A stretch of 64,000 nt of DNA from Scolanthus callimorphus (GCA_033964015.1 CM066923.1:25060168-25124167), one strand, 5' to 3'; positions 21,901 to 27,799 are shown, counted from the first letter of the stretch. Translations and numbers: made by a program. The notes: a model not told the origin generated them from the letters alone.

Positions 21901-23897
21901 ATATTGTACTTAGTTTGGAGGAAACCTAAGCTACAACAGAAATCGGAGACTCGATGTAATGGGTTCATTTTACTATGATAGCAGAGCTCGAAATTGCGCC
22001 CGAAATGGACGTACATACGCCTTAAAGTAAGACTGTCTTTCTAGTATTTCCAGTGCTTCTATAATGGTTTACGCTTATATTTTTTATGAAAACGCCTATG
22101 TTAGTCTTTGACAAACCTGTTTATCAATGGGGGGAAGTTTGCTGTAGCGAGATTTCCTTCAAGAGATCTTGTTTTGAAATGCTCTCAGCGCCGTACCATT
22201 AAACAGGTAAAGACTCTCGCACCAAGCGCTGTTTTCACCCCTCAGCTTTTGTACGTCGTTCTTATTTATTGTTTCTGTTTCTGTTCAGTTTTCAGACCAT
22301 ATTCAACGGCGCCACCACATCACACAAAGTCGGCAACTGCGCGAGAGGACTGAGTACGAGTTCCGGATTCAGGCGAGTAACGAGGCGGGGACTGGGTCCT
22401 ACTCCGACGTCTACACCTTTATGACAACAGCACAGCCACCAGCCTCAGTCAAAGGTCAGTACCCAGAATACATTGCGAACGTAAATAAAATTCGAAAACT
22501 GAAATTCGCCCTAGCCCATAACAGTACAGTACAGTTCTCCTAGTCACCCTGGGGCAGGCCACTGGCCTGCTGAATTCTCCTTTCAGTGGACTGCGTAGCT
22601 CTCTTTGCCTGGTCCACAGTTACCCTCAACAAGTGTGCTATCTTAAGCGACGGTCTCTATGGTACTTTTTATGGTTACCATTTGTCAGAAATGGGGAAAC
22701 ATTTTATCATCGTCATTGAGTGATGATTTTGCTAGGTCGAAAGGCGTCCAAACCTTTGAATAAAACCTCTAAAACAAACTTCGACTTTGCACCAGGTTTA
22801 CGAACCGAAAATGTAACTCCGAACGCATTTTCGGTGAGGTGGGATCCTGTGCAGTCAGTCAAACGTGGGGACTCGATCGAGTATCTTCTACAAAGCCAGC
22901 AAGTTGGACGAGAGCAGACTTTGTCAAGGTAAAGAGTCTTTTCCGCTTGAATGGGGTCCTGTGGTTGTATCCCTAAACTGGCACTTATCCAAAACAATTT
23001 CTTTGCTAGATCACATTTTGTTGAGTTGCCGCGGTGTGTCAGACGCGCAATATTCACTGCAATGGACGATTCCAGCTTTAAGCGCGCGCTCTCCTTTATT
23101 CAGAAACGACCAAGCCGTGTCCCACACCCGGGGGTTCTCCCAAGTAAGAGCGATTGGGGTGCTCGTCGGAACATACGCCCTAAAAATACCTGAGAGTCGA
23201 TTTTGACCCCTAAAAATACGACGAGCACCCCTATCAGGTCGACATGTGAAGACCCCCCCCCCCCCTCTCCCGGGGTCGCACAGTTACCAGAATGCTGCGC
23301 GCGCTTTTTTAAAAGTTCATAACAGTTTGTTCGACAATGTCCCACATCTACCGACATGCAGCGCGCGCGTGCGTCTTAGCTGGAATCGTCCATTCGCAAC
23401 GCAAAAAATGGTGTTGCGAGTTGCAAGAAAAATTGCCTTGTGTGACATGGCCTTAAGGGAAATCATTTGGCGTTTCTCGTTAGCTGTGTAAGATACCTCT
23501 CTTTGTATCTCTTTTAACAATACTCTTCTTTCCTCAGGCCTACCAAGGGTCCAAAACCCATTTGCCGTATCAAACCTCCCTACCGGAGTGAATACAGATT
23601 CCGGACATGCGCAGTACGCCACATTCCTGGAGAAGACTACGACAACACTGATTCGCCGTCTCGCGGGCTCAAAGGAATCTTTAGCCCAGTGGTGTCAGTT
23701 AAGACCCAGGCTGCCCGCCGCCACAGGGTGTCCGAATCTAGCAGCCGAGGCGATGCGGAAGAATCAGAGGACGTGACAACAGAGGAACGGAAACCATTGA
23801 CGGATAAGCAACTTGCGCACATCATCTTATAGGTTTTGCCTTGTTCGCCCTCGGGTTAGCTTTTATTATACCCCTGATATTTGGTGTTTCGGAATAA
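1777..23897 (+). CDS. FNDC3: FNDC3-family protein, 3' part of gene (22 exons, 9 FN3 domains, C-terminal membrane anchor)
   Basis: Twenty-two exons with consensus GT-AG borders and matching phases join into about 893 codons. The protein shows nine fibronectin type III domains (first partial), each with the P-x-P-P-x-L start, the single W of strand B, the N-G-x-x-I-x-x-Y-x-L-E turn and the L-x-P-x-T-x-Y-x-F-R-V/A-x-N-x-x-G end. The tail carries K-P-L-T-D-K-Q followed by a hydrophobic segment, as in FNDC3A/FNDC3B, which are tail-anchored ER/Golgi-region proteins linked in vertebrates to spermatid adhesion and adipocyte differentiation. Nine FN3 domains is the family number, so only the proline-rich N-terminus and promoter are missing, upstream of the window. 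Six exons each lack one base relative to the frame. Restoring one base per exon makes the total length exactly divisible by three, so I read these as assembly errors, not as a pseudogene. A or B type cannot be assigned; invertebrates usually have one copy. Confidence 0.93.
2043..2290 (+). repeat. Dispersed repeat family, copy 1
   Basis: It shares TGCTCTCAAAATGCT, GCGATCTGATTGGT, CATAGAAACGTAGCGTT and CAACTTTGCAGCGC in the same order with 10872-11115. Both copies lie between FNDC3 exons. No clear terminal repeats. Confidence 0.7.
2490..2870 (-). mobile_element. 3' end of a non-LTR retrotransposon (CR1/L2-like)
   Basis: On the minus strand, 2866-2642 encodes GLRAFSACAPNLWNKLPHEI followed by FKRRLKTHLF, the usual C-terminus of LINE reverse transcriptase proteins. 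It is followed by a short 3' UTR (AAAGCGCATTTGG, GCGCTATATAAATACTT) and an ATT microsatellite tail at about 2500-2517. It is truncated at its 5' end and dead. Confidence 0.75.
3030..3073. repeat. Microsatellite (ATT)n(TTG)n
   Basis: A run of ATT units passes directly into a run of GTT units, in the intron just before FNDC3 exon b. Confidence 0.9.
3127..3308 (+). CDS. FNDC3: FNDC3 exon b (core of FN3-2)
   Basis: Acceptor CTTTAG and donor GTACGG. It encodes VPNDNGSPITSYKLEWDQ and, near the end, FRVQAINDIGP, the conserved C-C' turn and F-G strands of an FN3 domain. It starts in phase 0 and leaves AG, completed as serine by the next exon. Confidence 0.93.
3365..3745 (+). repeat. Minisatellite, CTATACATGARAAA units of about 18-21 bp
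   Basis: About 18 units of TTGCTATACATGAAAAAAGA vary in spacing. Where the unit is 21 bp it opens a repetitive frame (MKKDLLY), an artefact of the period. Scattered degenerate units continue at 4440-4975 on either side of an inserted element. Confidence 0.85.
4440..4975 (+). repeat. Second block of the CTATACATGARAAA minisatellite
   Basis: Degenerate units GAGAAACTTTGCTATACATG recur through this block, split by the element at 4522-4680. About 700 bp of unique intron separates it from the first block. Confidence 0.75.
4522..4680. mobile_element. CAGGGGCGTAGCC-type MITE, copy 1
   Basis: It begins CAGGGGCGTAGCCGGG and ends GCTACGCCCCTG, with internal inverted GGGGGTCACAT segments. It is inserted in the minisatellite. 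Confidence 0.8.
5251..5377 (+). CDS. FNDC3: FNDC3 exon c (FN3-2/FN3-3 junction), with one-base deletion
   Basis: Acceptor TTGTTACAG and donor GTAAGC. The 5' part reads EFSKDLTTFTSAGVPDAPES. The 3' part reads AIRWNRPQCNGG only in another frame. The switch falls at the GGG run 5330-5332; one more G gives RSGVTYLAIRW in one frame and the one-base overhang that the next exon needs. Confidence 0.88.
6051..6633. mobile_element. MITE with GACCCCGTTCACAC ends and internal 40-bp repeats
   Basis: The ends AGACCCCGTTCACAC.AGACC and its complement GTGTGAACGGGGTCT flank tandem 40-bp units containing GTACCAGAATTGTACCGGTA. The unit block occurs twice (6170-6345 and 6415-6595), separated by a GTTGCAATCGCGACCC fragment of MITE family B, so two copies are stacked. 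Confidence 0.8.
6630..6914 (+). mobile_element. MITE family B, copy 2
   Basis: It begins CCGTTGCATCGCGACCCACG and ends GTCGAGATGCAACGATTTTA. Inside are the inverted CCCTGTTTCGCCTAGTGCAG / CTGCACTAGGCGAAACAGGG arms, nearly perfect. Confidence 0.85.
7334..7377 (+). CDS. FNDC3: FNDC3 exon d (44-bp micro-exon of FN3-3)
   Basis: Acceptor TTTCTTTCAG and donor GTAGGT. It encodes EITEYLLEMEDEST, the C' strand of FN3-3. It is very short, but its phase matches both neighbours once the deletion in the previous exon is allowed for. Confidence 0.85.
7582..7798. mobile_element. 217-bp MITE with about 60-bp inverted ends
   Basis: The left arm ATAGACCCAATCGGCTAGCG and inner ACCCAATTCAGATCATGTGA are matched in reverse by ATCACATGATCTGAATTGGG and GTTAGCCGATTTGGTCTAT. 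It lies in the intron between FNDC3 exons d and e. Confidence 0.88.
8015..8205 (+). mobile_element. SINE-like fragment
   Basis: A pol III B-box-like GAGTTCGAACCCCGG is followed by a body ending in TTAAATAAAGGACTTTACTT, as in tRNA-derived SINEs. No clear A box. Confidence 0.45.
8680..8766 (+). CDS. FNDC3: FNDC3 exon e (FN3-3, strands C' to F)
   Basis: Acceptor CTATTTCAG and donor GTAAGC. Twenty-nine codons, phase 0 at both ends, with FMVVYRGAEQ and HTSYKFR, the family's f-x-x-v-Y-x-G-x-e and T-x-Y-x-F-R motifs. Confidence 0.92.
9039..9114 (+). CDS. FNDC3: FNDC3 exon f (end of FN3-3)
   Basis: Acceptor AATCACAG and donor GTACGC. It encodes VSAINCQGSSKWSESALF and then TTAPERP. The 3' end and its donor are repeated in tandem in the following 190 bp, so alternative donors are possible; the first donor gives the phase the next exon needs. 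Confidence 0.87.
9095..9300 (+). repeat. Tandem duplicates of FNDC3 exon f end plus splice donor
   Basis: ACCGCACCCGAAAGACCAG|GTACGC is followed by three decayed copies ending at about 9177, 9233 and 9298 (CACCCGAGAGACCAG|GTACGT), separated by CCCCACCCC-rich spacers and AACTCATSCTTAC. Each copy contains a former or usable 5' splice site. Confidence 0.8.
9565..9627 (+). CDS. FNDC3: FNDC3 exon g (start of FN3-4)
   Basis: Acceptor CTATTTCAG and donor GTAAGC. It encodes ARPFPPSLQGKAKTASFSV followed by NW, the first strands of FN3-4, with one-base overhangs that fit both neighbours. Confidence 0.9.
9843..9908 (+). CDS. FNDC3: FNDC3 exon h (FN3-4, C to C' strands)
   Basis: Acceptor TCTGTTCCAG and donor GTAAAC. 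It encodes APDDTGGTPISKFTLEMDDG, the standard FNDC3 G-G-x-x-I-x-x-Y/F-x-L-E-M-D-D pattern. Confidence 0.92.
9997..10292. mobile_element. MITE with GGTTCTGAATATCAATAAAG ends
   Basis: The left GGTCTGAATATCAATAAAGG and right CCTTTATTGATATTCAGAACC are inverted, each followed by GTGACA. 296 bp, in the intron between exons h and i. Confidence 0.8.
10423..10649 (-). mobile_element. MITE family A, copy 2 (227 bp)
   Basis: Reverse complement of the element at 29-255 along its whole length with few differences. It lies in the FNDC3 intron between exons h and i. Termini carry the same GTGCACACTnGCGACATAAC motif. Confidence 0.85.
10872..11115 (+). repeat. Dispersed repeat family, copy 2
   Basis: Same orientation and block order as 2043-2290. 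It begins ATTGCTATTTGCGTTTAAGC and ends ACGATTAAACGCAAATAG, a partial inverted end. Confidence 0.7.
11189..11306 (+). CDS. FNDC3: FNDC3 exon i (FN3-4, C' to G strands), with one-base deletion
   Basis: Acceptor TATCTCAG and donor GTACAG. It encodes GPFKEVYSGMEMERSF, then DTLQPGITTESDWLVTAKAG. As written it meets TAA just after the GGG run 11295-11297. One more G gives AKAGISE, which continues exactly into WSRAV of the next exon. Confidence 0.85.
11664..11883. mobile_element. CAGGGCTTGAAATT-type MITE
   Basis: It begins CAGGGCTTGAAATTAAG and ends GCGCAATTTCAAGCCCTG, with TTTTACGCC / GGCGTA inner inverted parts. A fragment of the same family is at about 21985-22060. Confidence 0.8.
11976..12087 (+). 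CDS. FNDC3: FNDC3 exon j (FN3-4/FN3-5 junction)
   Basis: Acceptor GTGATTCCAG and donor GTGAGT. It encodes WSRAVKIRTVPVCPGQANSP and ends TALHLYW, closing FN3-4 and opening FN3-5. A 28-bp minisatellite starts about 12 bp past the donor. Confidence 0.9.
12100..12434 (+). repeat. 28-bp minisatellite, about 12 copies
   Basis: The unit ACAGCCTAGCGTCGCACGAC plus CGCACATA repeats every 28 bp with few changes (T/A and T/C variants). It begins about 12 bp after the FNDC3 exon j donor. Confidence 0.95.
12470..13102. mobile_element. MITE family C, copy 1, expanded by a 25-bp array
   Basis: The ends TTTAAAGGAGCTGTGTCACG and CATGACACAGCCCCTTTAA are inverted. Internal blocks TTTTGGTGATGTAAAAACAT and GTGATTTGGGATGA match the copy at 15205-15590. 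This copy is about 250 bp longer because of the array at 12684-12899. Confidence 0.8.
12684..12899 (+). repeat. 25-bp minisatellite inside MITE C, about 8.6 copies
   Basis: TGTGTAGCTGCTACATTAAT plus TTCAT repeats almost perfectly every 25 bp. The unit contains the short palindrome GTAGCTGCTAC and seems to derive from MITE sequence at 12652-12670 (GAAGCTACACAACTTC). Confidence 0.95.
13268..13345 (+). CDS. FNDC3: FNDC3 exon k (FN3-5)
   Basis: Acceptor GTATTTTAG and donor GTATGT. It encodes PPEYTGGSLISGYILEMEME, the conserved NG/GG turn and Y-x-L-E strand, with one-base overhangs on both sides. Confidence 0.92.
13375..13445 (-). mobile_element. tRNA-derived SINE head (tRNA-like)
   Basis: On the minus strand TTAGCGTTAAGGTAGAGCGC resembles an A box and GGGAGTTCAAACCCCGG a B box, about 35 bp apart. 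The acceptor stem does not pair, so it is more likely a SINE head than a working tRNA. Confidence 0.5.
13740..13914. mobile_element. CACAGGGAATTTCTGCAGAA palindromic MITE, copy 1
   Basis: The ends CACAGGGAATTTCTGCAGAA and CATGGATGGGTTCTGCAGAA..CCCTGTG are inverted, with inner ATGGGAAAAGCT / AGCTTTTCCCAT and TTCCCATGG repeats. Other copies are at 14149-14302 and 26018-26195, with fragments near 7445-7515, 18706-18762 and 19352-19423. Confidence 0.85.
14024..14127 (+). CDS. FNDC3: FNDC3 exon l (FN3-5, C' to G strands)
   Basis: Acceptor CTCTCCCAG and donor GTAAGC. It encodes FREIYRGVDNMCTISGLQPG and then AYSFCVRAFNEAG, the classic L-x-P-G-x-x-Y-x-F-x-V-R-A-x-N-x-x-G motif. Confidence 0.95.
14149..14302. 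mobile_element. CACAGGGAATTTCTGCAGAA MITE, copy 2
   Basis: It begins AGAAACCCATCCATGGGAAA and ends GGGTTTCTGCAGAAATTCCC, starting about 22 bp past the FNDC3 exon l donor. Confidence 0.8.
14615..14728 (+). CDS. FNDC3: FNDC3 exon m (FN3-5/FN3-6 junction)
   Basis: Acceptor GCCATTTCAG and donor GTAAGC. Thirty-eight codons, phase 0 at both ends, with VSRVSELSTAPGVPDSPRAP and MQITWE. Confidence 0.93.
14828..14977. mobile_element. Long hairpin MITE, arms about 60 bp
   Basis: AGCAATAAAAGTACTTTCCG and the following CGTGCTCTCTGGTTTCTTAC are repeated in exact reverse at 14935-14977. A further inverted pair AGAAAATAACA / TGTTATTTTCT at about 14980-15107 suggests a second, abutting element. Confidence 0.85.
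15205..15590. mobile_element. MITE family C, copy 2
   Basis: GCTCTGTGTCACGATTTCAG at the left and GTGACACAGCCCCTTTA at the right, with the same internal blocks as 12470-13102 but no minisatellite. Confidence 0.8.
15680..15751 (+). CDS. FNDC3: FNDC3 exon n (FN3-6)
   Basis: Acceptor TTTTTCAAG (AAG instead of the usual CAG) and donor GTAAGT. Twenty-four codons encoding SSNGTPVTGYTLEMMDDG. Confidence 0.92.
16107..16425. mobile_element. TCCTGGAAA-rich element with poly-T/poly-G tract
   Basis: The sub-terminal GTCCGTACGC and GCGTACGAAC form a short inverted pair. Repeated TCCTGGAAAATCC words face each other around a T tract running into about 20 G (16323-16340). Ends are uncertain. Confidence 0.5.
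16880..16957 (+). CDS. FNDC3: FNDC3 exon o (FN3-6)
   Basis: Acceptor GTTTTGCAG and donor GTGGGT. Twenty-six codons with LYTGTDRTYELRKGI and FYYFRVK, phase 0 at both ends. Confidence 0.92.
17124..17314. mobile_element. MITE family D, copy 1 (GAGATAT palindrome)
   Basis: TATATGGAATTTATCTTCTC and GAAGATAAATTCCATATCTC are inverted, flanked by ACATGG / CCATGTATTATTCT. The centre has CGTTCGCTGCGCTCAC. The same architecture occurs at 61755-61910. Confidence 0.85.
17361..17453 (+). CDS. FNDC3: FNDC3 exon p (end of FN3-6, linker)
   Basis: Acceptor ATTTGTGCAG and donor GTGAGT. Thirty-one codons with ALSAVGPSMWSPVST and GVSSVRV, phase 0 at both ends. Confidence 0.92.
17698..17896 (+). CDS. FNDC3: FNDC3 exon q (most of FN3-7), with one-base deletion
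   Basis: Acceptor TTATTCCAG and donor GTTGGT. It encodes LRLRWKHPATNGALITSYNV, then an acidic loop with NENEAEEE. At the end, one extra A in the AA pair 17883-17884 gives DLQPNTAYR, and the two-base overhang then fits the next exon. Without it the frame is lost. Confidence 0.88.
17895..18046 (+). repeat. 48-bp triplication carrying the FNDC3 exon q donor
   Basis: Three 48-bp units start AGGTTGGT, TGGTTTGT and AGGTTTGC, and a fourth start is AGGTTCGTAAG. Each unit contains CACTTTG..ATTACTTGCGTTAC. Every unit start is a GT in donor context, so the 5' splice site has been copied with the unit. Confidence 0.85.
18113..18330 (+). repeat. Degenerate relative of MITE family E
   Basis: It contains GAGAAATACGAAACACAAAT, TTGTCGCAACATTG and CGCGCAACATCGATCA, which match parts of 20897-21344, but one end is not clear. 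Confidence 0.5.
18909..19145. mobile_element. CAGGGGGCGTAGCC-type MITE with long poly-G, copy 2
   Basis: The left end TATACC is followed by about 30 G and CAGGGGTTCCGGAACCCCCC. The right end is GGAACCCCCCCTCTC, then GGCTACGCCCCCTGTATAC. Confidence 0.65.
19490..20425. mobile_element. 936-bp DNA element with about 160-bp inverted ends
   Basis: The left arm holds AGTCCAGTAAATGA, GGTAACAAAGGTTTCTCACC and CACCCGAATCCACCGATGGC. The right arm (20265-20425) is the reverse complement with few changes, ending TCATTTACTGGACT. It fills most of the intron before FNDC3 exon r and ends 23 bp from that exon. Confidence 0.85.
20449..20493 (+). CDS. FNDC3: FNDC3 exon r (45 bp, end of FN3-7)
   Basis: Acceptor TTTCTCTATAG and donor GTGAGC. 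It encodes IRVQAVNKIGCGPF, with the serine split across the next intron. A 936-bp inverted-repeat element ends only 23 bp upstream of the exon. Confidence 0.92.
20524..20896 (-). mobile_element. tRNA-derived SINE
   Basis: On the minus strand it begins AAGGCGCTTGCCTCTCACCT with B box GGGTTCGAATCCC. About 300 bp later it ends AAAGCGCTTTGAGC..GCGCTATATAAACAC, a LINE-like 3' tail close to that of the LINE at 2490-2870. Confidence 0.65.
20897..21344. mobile_element. MITE family E (448 bp)
   Basis: TAAGCCGGGGAAATACGAGG and CCTCGTATTTCCCCGGCTTTA are inverted, followed inward by CTTGTCGCGCAACATTGTTG / CAACAATGTTGCGCGACAAG. Confidence 0.88.
21411..21485 (+). mobile_element. tRNA-like SINE fragment
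   Basis: TAAGCTCATCTGGTAGAGCG is A-box-like and GGTTCAACACC B-box-like. The stems are poor, so it is not a credible working tRNA gene. Confidence 0.4.
21709..21869 (+). CDS. FNDC3: FNDC3 exon s (FN3-7/FN3-8), with one-base deletion
   Basis: Acceptor CTACTCCAG and donor GTAAGT. It encodes PLIVASTRDLPPPAPAIEV, then in another frame KLRWGTPGAKDSMGVTYTLE. One extra A at the AA pair 21790-21791 joins them as RVLKLRW. Confidence 0.88.
22289..22454 (+). CDS. FNDC3: FNDC3 exon t (FN3-8), with one-base deletion
   Basis: Acceptor TCTGTTCAG and donor GTCAGT. It begins FQTIFNGATTSHKVGN and continues in another frame as RERTEYEFRIQASNEAGTGS. One extra C at 22337 gives GNLRERTEY. Confidence 0.88.
22736..22928 (+). 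CDS. FNDC3: FNDC3 exon u (start of FN3-9)
   Basis: Acceptor TTTTGCTAG and donor GTAAAG. It is intact in one frame, with a basic linker, then LRTENVTPNAFSVRWDPVQS, and ends EQTLSR with the arginine split. Confidence 0.92.
23063..23392. mobile_element. MITE family F, copy 1, with a nested insertion
   Basis: The ends TGGACGATTCCAGCTTTAAG and GTCTTAGCTGGAATCGTCCA are inverted. The interior is split at about 23125-23285 by a second piece with inverted GGGTGCTCGTC / GACGAGCACCCC and CCCTAAAAATAC repeats. It lies in the last FNDC3 intron. Confidence 0.75.
23538..23897 (+). CDS. FNDC3: FNDC3 last exon (end of FN3-9, acidic linker, membrane anchor), with one-base deletion
   Basis: Acceptor TTTCCTCAG. 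It encodes EYRFRTCAVRHIPGE, FSPVVSVKTQ, an acidic Ser-rich linker and KPLTDKQLAHIIL, then TAG at 23830-23832. In the next frame, straight after that stop, is a run of about 20 hydrophobic residues (GFALFALGLAF..PLIFGVSE) ending at TAA 23895-23897. That is the tail anchor every FNDC3 protein has. One missing base near 23827-23830 explains the early stop. Confidence 0.9.
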
Positions 23898-24137
23898 TCG
23901 CGAGGTATCCCTTATAACTCGTAACAAAACAATTTAAGAACGTTGACGAATCGGGTGCCTTTGTGACAAAAGTGCCATGAATTATTTGTTCTTTCCGGCC
24001 CAAGAGGGTGATGTTAATAATCCTGTCGAGATTTGTCGAGGAAACGAGCCGGGACGAGGGTTTGGGTGTGTTGGTGAGCATGCGCAGAGCCATGAGCTGT
24101 ACCCACTGAGCTATGCAAATGACTATTTTATTTCCAT

Positions 24138-24250
24138 TTTTTTTACCATAACAGTTGGTGTCCTTCTAACATGATTGGCTCATTTTTCTTGACAGACAGA
24201 CTTGTCAGCCAATCAAATTACGAGAACACCAAGTGTGATGGTAAAATTGT
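24138..24250. mobile_element. Short MITE (about 113 bp)
   Basis: TTTTACCATAACAGTTGGTG and CACCAAGTGTGATGGTAAAA are inverted, as are the inner GATTGGCT / AGCCAATC. Confidence 0.65.
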
Positions 24251-24347
24251 TATTCGATCGGACGCCTAACAACATCGCGAAGTTGGAAGCTGAAATTTAA
24301 CATTCATGATGACCAAATTCTTGTCATTTTTATCGCGGAGGCACAAG

Positions 24348-24353
24348 AATAAA
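24348..24353 (+). promoter_or_regulatory. Candidate polyadenylation signal of FNDC3
   Basis: An AATAAA hexamer lies about 450 bp past the FNDC3 stop in otherwise non-coding sequence. Confidence 0.4.
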
Positions 24354-24369
24354 ACAGGTAAAACAGGTA

Positions 24370-25355
24370 CTGTACAAGCAAACGTGCATATTGTACACTT
24401 AGCAGTCTTGATTCCACAGTATGTTATGCCTGAAACTTGGCGAGCGTGGCTCTTTGGATTTCGTTTTATTCATAGTTGATACACCATTAGGTTCTGTTCT
24501 TATGTTTGAAAATCGTTCTATCACGACCGCTAGTGACCAGTCGAGTTTATTAAATATTCTCGCTCGTATCAATGAGCAGGAAAAAAGGAAGTAAAAATTT
24601 AGCAGTGCAGGAGACGAGATGATTAATGAAATGTGTACCGAAACAAATAGGACAAAGGCGCAATGGTAATCTAAAACCAACTCAGCCAATCACAACGCTT
24701 AGTTTGCGTTAATGATATGCAGATGCGACTCCTCTCCCTCTTACCTCCTTGAGCAGGACAAGCCATCTGACATCTCAGGTCTAGTTCATGGAATCATTTA
24801 AGCGGTTTGTAATTCAATTTAGGAAACTATTGTCTCTGCTATTTTATTGAAAACTTTGATAGGCTCATGCGCACTCGAGAGTTGCTAGAAAGTAATTTTC
24901 ACAACCAAAACATTTACGGTTAATAATTTCACCTTGGTGCTTGTAGTTTTAGAGGTGTTAGGTGAATTTGCAGCAAATTAGCGGTATAGCTCGTTTAATA
25001 TTCAAAAAATTCTAAGAATTTCTTTAGTATACTTGGTAAGTATGTAAGACTAGTTGCATTTGACTAAAACTCTTATTCCTCTCGCACGCACGGCGTCTGA
25101 GCGAATAGCCATGAGTCATGATTTAAGATATCTATTCTTCGTTCTATTCATCCCATCGCACAATAGAACAATAACAATCAGTAAGAGCAGTAGAGACCAT
25201 AGGTGCTGATTATCGTAAACCATGACAGGTATATGAATAGCTATTGACGGAGAGCCCATTCGCGCCAGAGGAATAATTGTTAAATAGCGAAGGTCACACT
25301 TATGTCATTCATTGCCATGAATGTGTCTACCAGATATTGATTGGTTCACCGAATA
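24370..25355. other. Intergenic, nothing recognised
   Basis: AT-rich sequence after FNDC3 without usable reading frames, tandem repeats or inverted ends that I could see. Confidence 0.5.
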
Positions 25356-25359
25356 TTAA

Positions 25360-25893
25360 GCATCCCATTAGACCGCGGCAACCCTTTTTTAACTTTTGGG
25401 CGTTAACTTAGATCATCCATTGTTTTGTATCTCAGAAACGAAGTTATCTCCCGAAAGTATTGATGACGCTGTACATAAACAACGCACCACGTAGTGCGTA
25501 AAAGCTGATCATTTTGAAGCAACATATCAAATATACCCTGATCAAAACCGTCGTTTTTTGGAACACTCACGGCCAAAACCTTATTTGGAAGTATTTACCT
25601 TATTTGGAAGTGACGGTAAAAACCCCTTCTGATAAGAATTTCGGCGACATTTGGCCAGAAAAACACTGAATTTTGAGTGAGAACTTCCAGGCATTTCAGC
25701 GACTCGATTTTTCAAAACATCCTCCATGTTGGATCTAGCTTAGCAGCCAGGCCTGATCTATTTTGAGCATCCACAGGGAACCCGTGCGGCTTGCCCCAGT
25801 CCCCTTATAGGCATTTTGCAAAAACGACGGCTTATTTTTGATATGCCACCAGCGGGCAGAAAATTCAAGGGTTGCCGCCGTCTACTGGGATGC
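25360..25893. mobile_element. DNA element with GCATCCCATTAGACCGCGGC ends
   Basis: The left GCATCCCATTAGACCGCGGC..AACCCTT is mirrored by AAGGGTTGCCGCCGTCTACT..GGGATGC. 534 bp, no coding frame. Confidence 0.7.
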
Positions 25894-26017
25894 ATAGGGT
25901 GCTATTCAATCTACGCTGATGAGCATGTGAATGTAAATGTTGATCAAGAGTGACTTGCGCTATTGTAGCTTTATTATGATAAAGCATTCATTATCTATAT
26001 CCAGTTATAACGTCTTA

Positions 26018-26195
26018 CACAGGGAATTTCTGCTGAAACCCATCCAAGGGAAAAGCTGAAATTCCTATCGTAGAAGAATGGGACATGTTCGGATTTCCCA
26101 TGGCTATACATGTGAATTCCGAGCACTTCCCATGCTTGTGCCTTGGGAATTCAGCTTTTCCCGTGGATGAGTTTCTTCTGCGGAAGTCCTCTGTG
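26018..26195. mobile_element. CACAGGGAATTTCTGCAGAA MITE, copy 3
   Basis: It begins CACAGGGAATTTCTGCTGAA and ends GGAAGTCCTCTGTG, with the same inner GGGAAAAGCTGAA / TTCAGCTTTTCCC arms. Confidence 0.85.
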
Positions 26196-26607
26196 TTAAC
26201 ATTCAAAGGAGAGGACACGAAAACGTATTACAGTTTCGCTTCAGAAATTAGTGTCCCTCGTTAAAATAGGATAGACCTTTTTCGCATGAGCGGGGGTCCT
26301 GTGGTTTGTTGAGCGGGGGTGCTGAGGTTGGTTGCCCTATCTTGCTCGGCTGAGTGCCGTTTAGGGAAACAAAGCACAGGACCCCCACCCAACAGGAAAA
26401 GGTATATTCGAACAAGATTTTTCAAAACCTCACCGTTCCCGTAAATGTTTTCGGTGTTTTAGATCATGTGTATTTATACACATTGCTTCCTTCTAGATCT
26501 GTTACAAAAATTACGATAAGCGCAATTTTTAAGGCTTTTTGACAATTGATGATAATCGTAATTTTAAGTTCTAGAGGATATTGTTTATAGCTGGAATGTG
26601 AATGGTG

Positions 26608-26909
26608 CATTGGGCAGTCACAAAAAAAAATTCGTAGCCCCCCTGTTGAAGACCAGATTTACAGCTACCCACCCTGGATTTTATTTTATTTTAACCACCC
26701 ACCCTGGACTTCCAGTGATATTTTTCATGTCCACCCTGGAAATTGGGCCTACGCCACCCTGGATTTTCGTATTTTAAGGGTACCCACCCTGGAATTCTAA
26801 GGTCTTCTTTGACCACCCACCCTGGAATTCCGCGTTCCATTTTGACCACCCAACCGGAATTGCAGTGGTCCTCAACAGGAGGGGGGGGGGGGGGGGGAGG
26901 CTGCCCATT
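26608..26909. mobile_element. Inverted-repeat element with poly-G and ACCCACCCTGGAA repeats
   Basis: The left GCATTGGGCAGTC..GCCCCCCTGTTGA is mirrored by TCAACAGG, 17 or more G, AGGCTGCCCATT. In between, CCACCCTGGAATT words repeat at intervals of roughly 30-45 bp. Confidence 0.7.
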
Positions 26910-26914
26910 AGTGT

Positions 26915-27795
26915 TAGCATTTAGCTCGTATTGATAGTCCGCATAGTCTCATTTATCTGTGTGGTTATTCGTTTGTTTTTGTTTATTTCATATCTCATTA
27001 TATGATATTCGTGTAGTATGCTTTCAGTACTAAAGTCGAATTTCCATGTGATTTTCGGTAGATTTTTTCGATTGCAAGTAACAACCCCTTTGCGGGTGTA
27101 GATCGGTGCAAATCGACCAACAGTTGAGAGAATTCCCTGACATTTGTCACAAAGACAGTTGAACAAGTAGCCTGCGAAAGCCGATGCCACTCAGCGCTTT
27201 TCTGGGAGCGCTTAGCTATGTGGTGTCCGCTTTTGCAAGCTATTGATTAAGTGACTTGGCACTATTTAATGTGAATCACGTAACAGTTCTAAGGAGATTC
27301 AACGCTATGGGATTGATACACCTCGTAATCCAGTTGTTCTCCTTTTTTGTTTGTTTGTTTGTTTGTTTTGTAGTGAGGTGTTTCGAGCTTCTCGGGTTAA
27401 ACATCTGTTAAACATCTGATGGCGAGTATGATTTAGAGGTGTTAGGCAGAGTCTCTCAGTAATAAGCCGATAAGCCGATGCTGGTGAGAAAAGCGTTGCA
27501 AATACCTTTTTGAAAACATATTCTGCTTTTGAAACATGTTCTATAAGCATTGGAATTTAGTTACATGTTACCTTGACCAATCAGCCATTTTACCATTTCA
27601 GACAAAAGAAATCGAAATATATTTTAAAATGTCTTGTTATTAAGATAAAATCATCATAGAATTATAGACCAAATTTCCCGCCAAACATGGCGTGTGCGAC
27701 ATGATAGCACATTTCCCGCCGAAATCAAATGCGCACGCGTAGTTTAGTTGTGTTGACCGCCATAAAATGGACAAGCAACTAAAGGTGGTAAAATC
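26915..27795. other. Intergenic, nothing recognised
   Basis: No gene-like frame. A short TTTG microsatellite at about 27347-27369 is the only pattern seen. Confidence 0.5.
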
Positions 27796-27799
27796 ATAT

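Noticed and set aside
5251..23897. FNDC3 as a decaying pseudogene
   Set aside because: Six frame breaks but no disabled splice site and no stop that is not explained by a one-base loss, and motifs are preserved throughout. The LRR gene shows the same error type.
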